Of a stretch of 17,398 nucleotides of DNA, positions 7,239-14,650 are shown piece after piece; position 1 is the stretch's first letter, and every line of letters starts with the position of its first letter. The DNA is from Bdellovibrio sp. (lineage in GTDB: Bacteria > Bdellovibrionota > Bdellovibrionia > Bdellovibrionales > Bdellovibrionaceae): NCBI GenBank assembly GCA_019104905.1, contig JAHRXB010000255.1:1-17398 (forward strand), written 5' to 3'. The position numbers were made by a program, and so were the translations under genes. The notes beneath the pieces are model-generated. The model was not told where the DNA came from. It did not search any database and was given only the letters and a program-made list of their open reading frames with translations.

Positions 7239-7955
7239 ATGGACCTAAGGCTTTTTAAAAATATCGTTATTCTTACCGGCGCCGGGATCTCCGCCGAAAG
7301 CGGTATTCGCACTTTTCGCGATCAGGACGGACTTTGGGAGGAGCATCGCATCGAAGATGTCGCCACTCCTGAAGCTTTTGCTCGAGATCCCGCCCTGGTT
7401 CAGCGCTTCTACAACTTGAGAAGAGCTCAACTCAAAGACCTTCAAATCCAACCCAATCTCGCTCATCTCGCATTAGCTGAATTGGAGAGGCACTGGGAAG
7501 GCTCTTTTCTGCTCGTCACTCAAAATGTCGACAATCTCCACCGCCGAGCCGGATCTAAAAATCTTCTTCACATGCATGGGCGCCTGGACCGGGTTTTCTG
7601 CCTCTATTGTGACGAGCATTTTGAATGGACCGAAGACTTGGCCGTAAATGAGAAATGCCCTCATTGCAGTCGCCAGGGCGGTGTTCGCCCCGACATCGTG
7701 TGGTTTGGAGAGATGCCCCACCATATGGAGGAGATTTACGAAGCTTTGGATAAGGCGGATTATTTTATCTCGATCGGCACCAGTGGGAATGTCTACCCTG
7801 CCGCCGGTTTTGTGCGCCTGGCTTGGAAGGCAAAAAAAATTGAGATCAATCTCAAGGATACGGAAATTTCACCGGCATTTGATAAACACTTTGTCGGACC
7901 AGCGTCTTTAGAGGTCCCTCGTTTTATCAAAGAGTTTTTAGAACTCGAACCCTAA
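7239..7955 (+). CDS. cobB: NAD-dependent protein deacylase, CobB-type (class III) sirtuin
   Basis: With the ATG at 7239 it has 238 residues. Upstream in-frame TTG (7200) and ATG (7227) add only a non-conserved tail, while 7239 has a GAGG four bases away. It removes acyl groups from lysines using NAD+, producing nicotinamide and O-acyl-ADP-ribose. Motifs, numbered from this start: GAGISAES (NAD-binding loop, 15-22); FYNLRR with Tyr58 and Arg61, the pair class III sirtuins use to bind succinyl or malonyl lysine; TQNVDNLH (95-102); catalytic His113 in HMHG; a zinc site with Cys121/124 and Cys140/143; and [12 protein letters not shown]. Its divergent neighbour is aconitase, so metabolic enzymes are plausible substrates (inference). 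Its 3' end overlaps msrB by four bases. Confidence 0.95.
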   Translation: MDLRLFKNIVILTGAGISAESGIRTFRDQDGLWEEHRIEDVATPEAFARDPALVQRFYNLRRAQLKDLQIQPNLAHLALAELERHWEGSFLLVTQNVDNLHRRAGSKNLLHMHGRLDRVFCLYCDEHFEWTEDLAVNEKCPHCSRQGGVRPDIVWFGEMPHHMEEIYEALDKADYFISIGTSGNVYPAAGFVRLAWKAKKIEINLKDTEISPAFDKHFVGPASLEVPRFIKEFLELEP

Positions 7956-8506
7956 TACCCTGGAGCCCCCGCCTCGGGTTCTCCCTTGTTGTGCTCTTCA
8001 AATAAAGGCAGAAACTCGCCATAACCTTCTTTTTCCAAATCCTTCACGGGAATAAAACGCAAAGCTGCTGAGTTCATACAATAGCGTTGCCCCGTGGGAG
8101 CCGGACCATCGTTGAACACATGGCCCAGATGCGAGTCACTGGATTTACTGCGCACTTCAATGCGCGGCAAAGTTAAAGAGCGATCCACCTTTGTCGTAAT
8201 ATGCTCTGCCTCCAAAGGACGCGTGAAGCTGGGCCATCCCGTTCCCGAATCGTATTTGTCGCGAGAACTAAAAAGCGGCTCTCCAGAAACCACGTCCACA
8301 TAGAGACCATCTTCCTTGTTATCCCAGTACTTGTTATTAAAAGGTCGCTCCGTGCCCTCAAGCTGAGTCACTTCATATTGAAGTGAGGTCAGCTTGCGCT
8401 TGAGTTCGGATTGATCGGGTCTGTGATAATTCGAGAAATCTTTTCCCATATCGCCTCCCATTCCCCACAAAGCACCCCAAAATATTAGTAGCACTAAACT
8501 CTTCAT
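7952..8506 (-). CDS. msrB: Peptide-methionine (R)-S-oxide reductase MsrB, exported, single-cysteine
   Basis: A 184-residue protein that reduces methionine-R-sulfoxide in oxidised proteins. The MsrB core is clear: [14 protein letters not shown] (84-97), [23 protein letters not shown] (123-145) with catalytic Cys143, and SAALRFIP (146-153). Cys143 is the only cysteine in the protein. Both CxxC zinc pairs are missing (VVSGEPLF instead), and the usual resolving-cysteine position (GCGWPSF in PilB-like enzymes) is Thr89. Residues 1-18 are a hydrophobic signal sequence with no lipobox cysteine, pointing to a periplasmic protein. The first ATG has GAGG five bases upstream. An internal in-frame ATG (8449, Met20) also has a GGGAGG just upstream and would give a cytoplasmic form. 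It is convergent with cobB and overlaps it by four bases. Confidence 0.94.
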   Translation of the reverse strand: MKSLVLLIFWGALWGMGGDMGKDFSNYHRPDQSELKRKLTSLQYEVTQLEGTERPFNNKYWDNKEDGLYVDVVSGEPLFSSRDKYDSGTGWPSFTRPLEAEHITTKVDRSLTLPRIEVRSKSSDSHLGHVFNDGPAPTGQRYCMNSAALRFIPVKDLEKEGYGEFLPLFEEHNKGEPEAGAPGY

Positions 8507-8602
8507 AGGAACCTCTAAGACATTCTACTCTCATATCTTCGAATAGAACTCGCGTAGGTCATTTGTCTTACAGCAAATATCAGCTAAAGAACAAAATACC
8601 CT

Positions 8603-8630
8603 TTAGACTCTGCTCACCTTCTGCTATACC
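8603..8630 (+). promoter_or_regulatory. Candidate extended -10 promoter very close to the hydrolase start
   Basis: TTAGAC (8603-8608), a 16-base spacer and TATACC (8625-8630), with TG one base before the -10. The ATG at 8640 lies only nine bases after the -10 and has no ribosome-binding site, so the transcript may be leaderless or nearly so. A second possibility is TTGTCT (8563-8568) with TAAAGA (8585-8590), which would give a conventional leader. Confidence 0.3.
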
Positions 8631-8639
8631 GCCCCCAGT

Positions 8640-9971
8640 ATGAGATTGCGCTTACGGCTCATTGCGAGCATCTATTTTGCGTTTTTATCCACGGCGGAGG
8701 CCCTTTCTATTCCGAAGGACTACCTCGGCGGCGTGGAGGTTTGCGCGAAGAACTTAGATTCCCGTCAAAATGAACTGGGCCGCTGGATCAAGGTGCCTAT
8801 CGACTACTCGTCTTTGCATCGTGGCACGACAGACTTATACACATGGACAAAAAAGCCCTATGATGCACAAAAAAAGACCGTGGTTTTTGTCTCGGGAGGG
8901 CCTGGCGACACGGCCCACTCTTCGTCACTGGATTTGAACGAGTGGAATATCATCTTCTTCGACCAACGAGGCAATTCCTGCTCGCGACCTGCGACGAAAG
9001 AACTTTATCTGGATCGTTCCTTCTATAGCTCTGAAAAAACCGCACGGGATATCGAAGAGATCCGCAAGGCATACGCTGTCGACACTATTTCTGTCTATGG
9101 AGTCTCCTACGGGACCGTGCCCGCGCATCTCTATGGACACTTCTTTCCTCAAACGACCCGTGCTGTGGCCCTAGAGGGAGTTGTTTACGAAGGCGGTTCT
9201 CGCCTCATCCAGCCCGCTCGTCGCACAAAAATTCTTCAACGTTTTTTCGATTCTCTTCCTGAAAAAAACCAAAATCGGATTTTGGAGCTTTCCGCTCACC
9301 CTGAAGTCGCTCCGACGTGGTTTTCCAGTGCCGGAATGATGATGTTGTACTTGGACAATCCCCTGGGAAGTTATCTTCATTTTTTGAACAACATTCTTTG
9401 GAATGATGACGTGGCCATTGGAACGCTTAAGTCCTTTGAAAAAAGCAACTCGGAAGAGGACGTCGAATATTGCTTTGGTCATGTCATGATGGGCATGATT
9501 GGCTGCCAAGAGTTGGGAATGAATCTGCCGGGACTCAGCTTCTATTCTGTTTTCCAAAACCGACGATTGGTTTCCGATGGCAAGAATCATTTTATTGATT
9601 CTTATTGCCGTTCTTTGGGGTTTACAGACAAGGAAGTCACAAAGCTTTTTAAAGCGACCGAGTATCCGACGCAAGCCCGCACCACCTACATTCAAGGCAC
9701 CTTGGATGGAGCGACGTCTGCCGACAATGCCATTGATCACTTCAAAAATGTGGCTCGTGGATTTGCGCAACTGGTTTTGGTGCGCGATGGGGGGCACATG
9801 CCTTTGCATGGGCCGCTAACGTCGGGCTATGAACAAGGCGTTACCGTCGAGACACGCAAGGAGATCTTAAATAGAGTTCTTCTGGGCGAGACTTTGTCCG
9901 AAGAAGATCTGCAGAAGATCAGCAACGCCACTTCTTTGCGTTGGGTGCGAAGAACCGGCCCTCGAAAATAA
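8640..9971 (+). CDS. Exported alpha/beta hydrolase, S33 (prolyl iminopeptidase/tripeptidyl aminopeptidase-like)
   Basis: A 443-residue protein with an N-terminal signal peptide (about 1-22, basic start, cleavage near AEALS). It has the alpha/beta-hydrolase fold of peptidase family S33: the oxyanion-loop motif GGPGD (86-90), FFDQRGNS (106-113), nucleophile Ser156 in GVSYG, acid Asp356 in GTLDGATS and His386 in DGGHMPLHG. S33 enzymes release N-terminal residues, often proline, from short peptides. An exported form in a predator could process peptides from digested prey protein, but the substrate is not decided by the sequence. The cap region (about 190-340) is long and unfamiliar and has several cysteines. 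No ribosome-binding site is visible. The gene stands alone between the divergent msrB and the downstream thioredoxin-fold gene. Confidence 0.85.
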   Translation: MRLRLRLIASIYFAFLSTAEALSIPKDYLGGVEVCAKNLDSRQNELGRWIKVPIDYSSLHRGTTDLYTWTKKPYDAQKKTVVFVSGGPGDTAHSSSLDLNEWNIIFFDQRGNSCSRPATKELYLDRSFYSSEKTARDIEEIRKAYAVDTISVYGVSYGTVPAHLYGHFFPQTTRAVALEGVVYEGGSRLIQPARRTKILQRFFDSLPEKNQNRILELSAHPEVAPTWFSSAGMMMLYLDNPLGSYLHFLNNILWNDDVAIGTLKSFEKSNSEEDVEYCFGHVMMGMIGCQELGMNLPGLSFYSVFQNRRLVSDGKNHFIDSYCRSLGFTDKEVTKLFKATEYPTQARTTYIQGTLDGATSADNAIDHFKNVARGFAQLVLVRDGGHMPLHGPLTSGYEQGVTVETRKEILNRVLLGETLSEEDLQKISNATSLRWVRRTGPRK

Positions 9972-10062
9972 TGATCCAATTTTAATATCATTTTGATCAT
10001 ATATTTATATTTTTTTTAGATCGTTTTTACAGATAAGATGAATCCAAAAAAGGATACAAAAA

Positions 10063-10800
10063 ATGATTTCCTCAGGGCAAAACAATAATATCTGTGATCT
10101 AGACACTGGTGTATGTGAGGCACCGATACTTTCCTCCGATACGAGCGCCGCACAAAAGAAAGCCTCAAATCTTGAGATCGTCTATATCGGTGACCCGATG
10201 TGTTCGTGGTGCTGGGGTATTTCCTCTGTTGTGAAGCAACTTCAATCTTATTGTGATGAACAAGGTTTGTCTTTCTCTGTTGTTGTTGGGGGACTTCGTC
10301 CCGGGGGCGGCGATCCCTGGAATGATCAATTCAAAAATTTCTTGCGCCATCACTGGGAAGAGATCGGTCAAAGAACAGGGCAAGCGTTTCGTTTTTCCTT
10401 ATTTGAACGGTCGCACTTTAACTACGATACAGAACCCGCGTGTCGGGCGGTTGTGACGGCGGGAATCTTGTTGAATTCTAAGAACGACAACAACAAGACA
10501 CTTTATGCCTTGTTCGCTGATATTCAAAAGAAATTCTATGTTGATAACGCCGATCCTGGGGAAGAAGAGTTCTATCGTTCTATCTGCGAAGAATACGGTC
10601 TTTCATTTGAAGAGTTCCGTCGTATTTTTCAAGCTCCCGAAACCAAGAAAAAGACTTTTGAAGAGTTTCAACGCAACCGCAGTTGGGGTGTGCGAGGGTA
10701 TCCCAGCTTTGGGCTTTTAAAGGACGGCAAGTTTGAACTTCTTGCCGTTGGGTTTACGGATTTTGAGAGGCTTAAGGAGAGGTTGAATATCTTAATTTAA
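10063..10800 (+). CDS. Cytoplasmic DsbA/FrnE-like thioredoxin-fold oxidoreductase (COG3531-like)
   Basis: A 245-residue protein without signal peptide. Residues 38-54 form the first thioredoxin-fold strand and active site, with DPMCSWCWG (Cys47, Cys50). The inserted helical domain spans about 85-190. The cis-proline loop is GVRGYPSF with Pro214, followed by the final strands (LLKDGKFELLAVGF). This arrangement matches predicted protein-disulfide isomerases of the DsbA superfamily that remain in the cytoplasm, some linked to oxidative stress. An unusual N-terminal tail (1-35) holds a second pair, Cys11 and Cys18, in ICDLDTGVCEA. Redox partner and substrate are unknown. The ATG has AAGGAT at a good distance. 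The 91-base upstream gap is extremely AT-rich. It converges with the bat operon. Confidence 0.88.
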   Translation: MISSGQNNNICDLDTGVCEAPILSSDTSAAQKKASNLEIVYIGDPMCSWCWGISSVVKQLQSYCDEQGLSFSVVVGGLRPGGGDPWNDQFKNFLRHHWEEIGQRTGQAFRFSLFERSHFNYDTEPACRAVVTAGILLNSKNDNNKTLYALFADIQKKFYVDNADPGEEEFYRSICEEYGLSFEEFRRIFQAPETKKKTFEEFQRNRSWGVRGYPSFGLLKDGKFELLAVGFTDFERLKERLNILI

Positions 10801-10836
10801 ATTGGAGTGGAGTTTCACGCGGAGAGAAAAACATAG

Positions 10837-10860
10837 GGCGCGACCAATATTAGCCGCGCC
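10837..10860 (+). other. GC-rich stem-loop after the thioredoxin-fold gene
   Basis: GGCGCG (10837-10842) pairs perfectly with CGCGCC (10855-10860) around a 12-base AT-containing loop. It lies 36 bases past the upstream stop. No T-tract follows on the plus strand, so a terminator function is uncertain. It may stabilise the 3' end or help separate the two convergent transcripts. Confidence 0.3.
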
Positions 10861-10867
10861 GCACTTC

Positions 10868-10887
10868 AAAAAGGTACGGCGTACCTT
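10868..10887 (-). terminator. Terminator of the bat operon, overlapping the batD stop codon
   Basis: AAGGTAC (10871-10877) pairs with GTACCTT (10881-10887) around a three-base loop. Read on the minus strand it ends in a short run of five T, two of them within the stem. The stop codon of batD (10886-10888) is the first part of the stem. It is the only hairpin with a T-run after the last gene of the operon. Confidence 0.65.
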
Positions 10888-12868
10888 AAGGGGATTCGAT
10901 GGCGGAGATGACGGCGGTGATGACTTTTTTGCCGTGATCGACGTGACTTTTCATTTGTGCGGGGTCTTTTAAGGAGCCCAGCATTTCTTCGGGAGCGAAG
11001 CTCATCGTTTGGAAGATTTCAAAAGTTTTGGCGATGTCGTCACCGTGATCGCGACGCAGACTTGGAGGCACCATCTCTAACAAACGAGAGATCTCGGTGG
11101 CGGCTCCACCTGTTCCGGAAGCTTCTCCTAAAACTGTGTAGAAGATGTTTGTCATCTCTGCGCCCACTTTGCGGAAGTCGCCCTTTTGCAAAGCTCCGTC
11201 GACCCTCTTATAACGTTTTTGTACAAGGTCTTTCAGACTGCGACGGCGACGTCCCCAACCAAATTCGTTTTGCGCCTTTAACAAAAGCCCCAAAGACATC
11301 ACTCCGTAAACCAAGGTCCATAACCACGGTTTATAAACGATACTCGCCGAGGTCGAAGACTCCCACACCATGATCGGATCTGGAAGCCTGTTTTCTACAA
11401 CCTTCTGTGGTCCCACGGGCTTGGTCGTATCCGCCAAACGTGATGCTGAACCCACCGGCGCATTGGGATTATTTACGATGCTCAACGTGATCGCTTGAGT
11501 CGTCTTGGTGTAGTACTTCTTCGTGTGAGGATCAAACATGCTGATACTCATTGCGGGAATAACCATACTGCCCTCTTGACGAGGAATTACCAAAACTTCG
11601 AACTCTTTATAACTGCGCCCGTTTTTAAAGAACTTAGATTCTGACTTCGTATCGTACTGCTCAAGTCCTGTGGGCAAATGCAAAGCCGGAAGATCAATCA
11701 GCTTGGCATTTCCGGCGCCCTCGAAGCGCACCTTGAGGCTGAAGGGCTGATTCACCGGAGCCGTCGTGTTTTCAACACTGGCATGCACCTCAAATTGCCC
11801 AACCGCACCAGTAAAGTCAGAAGGACGCCCTTCGACGGGAAGAGGCTTTACCTTGATGGGAACTCGCGCTGAGCTTTTGGTGTATTCATAAGGGCGACCG
11901 TAAAATCCTCCCAAACCTTGAGCGGGCAAACGAACGCGAGACTTGATTTTGTATTCATCGATGACAGCGGTCCCGGCTTTAATTGGAAACAACGCATGGG
12001 AAGCAAGCAAAGCTTTTTTCCAAGGAACGCCGTTTACGATTTCTTCGGAAAACTGGATGGAAGGAACTTCCTCGATAATCTCTTTCCAAAAACCTTTCAG
12101 GCTGGGGAACTTCAAACGATCCAAGGTTTCCATCTGTCCGCGAGTATAGATGTACCAGTTCACGGTGACTTGCTCGCCCTCATAAACTTCCGTTTTATCA
12201 ACCTCTACCGAGATGAAAAACGCTTCATTGGGATTGGTGGGAAGACTTCGAAAAGCGGCCTCCGGCAACCCTACAGCCGACGGCATATTTTCGTCAGGGG
12301 CCATTTGCCCCATCTGCTGCTGTAAAAGTCTTTGGCGTTGTCGTAAAAGCTGATTGAAGATTTCATCTTCCGCCTGATCCATGGACTCAAACGGGTCTTC
12401 CATCGGAGGCATCCCAGGAGCATGAGGAACCGCACGCTTTCGGGGGCCAGGACCCACGGACTGCGTTCCGACCTTTATGACGATGGGTTGAGTTCGAAAG
12501 ACCTTGCCGTTGACCACCACTTCAAAAGAAGAAACGCTCAGTGTTCCCGTCTTTTTTGCTGAAAGCATATAGTGGAACTCTTTGCGTCTTTGCGTTTCAA
12601 ACTGCATCCCTTGAGGACCATTCACTAACTTTTGCGCCACGGCCGTCGACTGCCAGTTATTCAAAAGATCAAAGCCATCCAAGTCCGGAATACGCGGATC
12701 TTGAACATCCACATCATCCGTCGACACCACAGCGACCGTCAGAGTAAACGTATCACCGACGCCCATTTCATTGCGATCCACCGTGGATTGCACCGTGGTG
12801 TTGGCGTGGGCGAATAAACTAAAAAAAAGGAAACTCAGAAAGAACAGGAAATTACCAGTCTTTGTCAC
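10886..12868 (-). CDS. batD: BatD, large membrane-anchored envelope protein of the Bat system
   Basis: A 660-residue protein of the BatD family. Residues 1-22 are a signal peptide (FSLFAHA). Residues 23-135, about 215-340 and about 352-466 look like three immunoglobulin-like beta domains, each starting near a V-x-x-x-V-x-x-x-E/D strand pattern and containing KxGxxxI/V. Between the first two lies a Gln/Met/Pro-rich linker (139-200), likely flexible. One TM helix (about 514-531) is followed by four arginines, so the last 120 residues are cytoplasmic. The GTG start is backed by AAGGAG seven bases upstream, inside the batC tail, and the genes overlap by 17 bases. BatD is thought to work with the BatA/BatB VWA proteins in envelope or oxidative stress tolerance; its molecular role is not known. 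Confidence 0.9.
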   Translation of the reverse strand: MTKTGNFLFFLSFLFFSLFAHANTTVQSTVDRNEMGVGDTFTLTVAVVSTDDVDVQDPRIPDLDGFDLLNNWQSTAVAQKLVNGPQGMQFETQRRKEFHYMLSAKKTGTLSVSSFEVVVNGKVFRTQPIVIKVGTQSVGPGPRKRAVPHAPGMPPMEDPFESMDQAEDEIFNQLLRQRQRLLQQQMGQMAPDENMPSAVGLPEAAFRSLPTNPNEAFFISVEVDKTEVYEGEQVTVNWYIYTRGQMETLDRLKFPSLKGFWKEIIEEVPSIQFSEEIVNGVPWKKALLASHALFPIKAGTAVIDEYKIKSRVRLPAQGLGGFYGRPYEYTKSSARVPIKVKPLPVEGRPSDFTGAVGQFEVHASVENTTAPVNQPFSLKVRFEGAGNAKLIDLPALHLPTGLEQYDTKSESKFFKNGRSYKEFEVLVIPRQEGSMVIPAMSISMFDPHTKKYYTKTTQAITLSIVNNPNAPVGSASRLADTTKPVGPQKVVENRLPDPIMVWESSTSASIVYKPWLWTLVYGVMSLGLLLKAQNEFGWGRRRRSLKDLVQKRYKRVDGALQKGDFRKVGAEMTNIFYTVLGEASGTGGAATEISRLLEMVPPSLRRDHGDDIAKTFEIFQTMSFAPEEMLGSLKDPAQMKSHVDHGKKVITAVISAIESP

Positions 12869-13589
12869 GCGGCTGCTCCTTCACTTCTTTACGATTGTAT
12901 TCAGCACGAATCTTTTCTTCTTGCTGCTTTAGTTCTCCGAGGATCTTCTTCACATCCCCTTCGGAAAGTTCTTTACCCTGGAAAGGGCGAGGCTTGTATT
13001 TGGGAGACTGTTGAACCTGTTTGGGTTCTTCTTTTTTGTCTTTCTCGTCCTTTTTATCGCCCTGATCTTGCTGTTGCTGCTGCTGATTTTGATTTCCCTG
13101 CTGGTTCTGCTGTTGCTGATTGTCCTTCCCCCCCTGCCCCTGTTGGGATTGAGTGAGAAGTTCAATATTGGTTTTCGCCTCAACAGAAGAGGGAATAATC
13201 TCTAGAGCTTTTTGATACAGAGCTATCGCCTCATCAATTTTTTTGGCTTTGCCCAGAAGCTGCGCCTGATTAAATCGCGCCATAAAGACTAACGGAAGAT
13301 CTTGGGCTTTCACTGCCAACGCTTCGGCCTCTTTGTAGGACTGGATCGCCTTCTCGGCCTGTTGCAGCCCCTCAAGACTTAATCCCAGATTCAAATGCAA
13401 GGCTCCAGCAAAAGGATCATAACGAAGGCCTTCGATATACTTATCCATCGCCGGACCGAAATTCTGAGCCTTGAGACTCTTATTTCCTTCCCGATTTAAT
13501 TCCAAGGTCCGCAAATGAGGGCGTCCCGGTCCACATGAGGTCAGAAGCAGTGACAACACCAATAAGGGAATAGCTCTCACGATGATCAT
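12852..13589 (-). CDS. batC: BatC, TPR lipoprotein of the Bat system
   Basis: A 245-residue protein. Residues 1-18 are a lipoprotein signal peptide ending in the lipobox LLTSC (Cys19). The residue after Cys is Gly, so there is no inner-membrane-retention Asp. Three TPR-like helical repeats span about 30-63, 64-97 and 103-136. A low-complexity stretch rich in Gln, then Lys/Glu/Asp, covers 147-195. The C-terminal end (206-245) is a charged helix finishing in DKDW, a tail I recognise from other BatC proteins. The gene starts inside the batB stop (ATGA overlap) and runs 17 bases into batD. TPR lipoproteins of this kind are assembly scaffolds, so it may bridge the VWA proteins to other envelope components (inference). 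Confidence 0.88.
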   Translation of the reverse strand: MIIVRAIPLLVLSLLLTSCGPGRPHLRTLELNREGNKSLKAQNFGPAMDKYIEGLRYDPFAGALHLNLGLSLEGLQQAEKAIQSYKEAEALAVKAQDLPLVFMARFNQAQLLGKAKKIDEAIALYQKALEIIPSSVEAKTNIELLTQSQQGQGGKDNQQQQNQQGNQNQQQQQQDQGDKKDEKDKKEEPKQVQQSPKYKPRPFQGKELSEGDVKKILGELKQQEEKIRAEYNRKEVKEQPRDKDW

Positions 13590-14650
13590 GCTGGTGGCAC
13601 CTCATAACGGCCCTTCCAGAAACGGAAGGAACTGCGTCTTTCTCCGAGGAAAAGTTCCAGAAGAGCCACCACAATCCCCAACAACAAAAGAGCTTGAAAA
13701 CGCTCTTCATATTGAGTGGCGACTGTGGAATCGAATTGAGTTTTCTCAAGCTTCGCGATGTCTTCAACCAGAAGTTTCGTTTGATCTCCCCCGAAGGTTG
13801 CAAAATAGAAACTTCCCTTGCCAGCTTCCGCCAGGGCTCGCAAAGCATCGCCCTTAACCGTCGTAAGAATCGTTTGTCCCTGACGGTCTTTCTTATAGCC
13901 TTTTAAAAATCCCATGCCATCGCGTACCGGAATGGCTCCGCCTTTTTCAGTTCCATACGCCAAAGAAAATATGCGAATGCCTTCACCAGCCATTTTCTTA
14001 GCTTCTTCCAAAGCTCCTGGCTCGTGATCTTCCCCGTCAGACGCCAGCAAGATCACGCGTGTTACTTTCACGACTTCATCGGTTGTGACCCCACCTCGTT
14101 CAAAAGCTTCCTTGGAAACTTTCAAGGCTTCAGTGAAGTTGGTTCCCTGCGAAGAAACCGAGTTGGCCTCTAAAGACTCCAGATACATTTTGATCGCCCC
14201 AGGATCATTGGTCAAAGGTGACAGCAGGGCCGCTGATCCCGCAAAGGCCACGACGCCTACTTTATTTCCCGGCATCAAATCCACCAAACGACTGAGTTCC
14301 GCTTTGGCCTGAGCCAGACGAGATGGCTTAACGTCTTCCGCCATCATACTTTCAGACACATCCACCGCGAAAATGATTTCCACACCTTCGCTTTTTACTT
14401 CCTGCTGACTTTCACCCATTTGCGGACGCGCCAACGCCAGAACGAAGAAGAAAACAGTCAACACTTGCAACAGAGTTTTGAAGGAACGTTTTTTATTGGA
14501 TACCGAGCTTGATAAAAATGGATACAGTCGGCTTCCAATCGCCTGCTGCATACGCTTGCGAGAAAGGCGATCAAAGAAATAGCCGACAACCAGGATCACC
14601 GGAATCAACCAGAGGTAGTTAAAAGCCGCGATGTTTTCAAAACGAAACAT
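13586..14650 (-). CDS. batB: BatB, VWA-domain inner-membrane protein
   Basis: A 354-residue protein if it starts at the ATG at 14650. An upstream TTG (14671) would add seven residues, but the ATG has a near-perfect AAGGAGG eight bases before it, so the ATG is preferred. Two TM helices (about 9-26 and 57-75) precede a periplasm- or cytosol-facing VWA domain (about 88-300), and a last TM helix lies at about 316-336. The metal-binding MIDAS is intact: DVSES (Asp97, Ser99, Ser101), Thr170 in QGTNF and Asp205 in ASDGED. VWA domains bind partner proteins through a divalent metal; in Bat systems they are expected to work with a MoxR AAA+ ATPase. The start shares one base with the batA stop (TAATG). 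Confidence 0.93.
   Translation of the reverse strand: MFRFENIAAFNYLWLIPVILVVGYFFDRLSRKRMQQAIGSRLYPFLSSSVSNKKRSFKTLLQVLTVFFFVLALARPQMGESQQEVKSEGVEIIFAVDVSESMMAEDVKPSRLAQAKAELSRLVDLMPGNKVGVVAFAGSAALLSPLTNDPGAIKMYLESLEANSVSSQGTNFTEALKVSKEAFERGGVTTDEVVKVTRVILLASDGEDHEPGALEEAKKMAGEGIRIFSLAYGTEKGGAIPVRDGMGFLKGYKKDRQGQTILTTVKGDALRALAEAGKGSFYFATFGGDQTKLLVEDIAKLEKTQFDSTVATQYEERFQALLLLGIVVALLELFLGERRSSFRFWKGRYEVPPA

Noticed and set aside
9171..9809. A 212-codon minus-strand open frame inside the S33 hydrolase gene
   Set aside because: The plus strand carries a complete hydrolase with signal peptide and catalytic triad. The antisense frame has no recognisable domain or ribosome-binding site and is a codon-usage shadow.
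9972..10040. Very AT-rich gap with a run of eight T, considered as a terminator of the hydrolase gene
   Set aside because: Only weak AT pairs precede the T-run and no stable stem is visible. It fits an AT-rich upstream region of the next gene at least as well, and no clear -35/-10 pair could be fixed.
13060..13125. CTG/CTT-rich short repeats, possible microsatellite or array
   Set aside because: They are the complement of the Gln-rich low-complexity segment of BatC; units are irregular and in frame, with no spacer structure.
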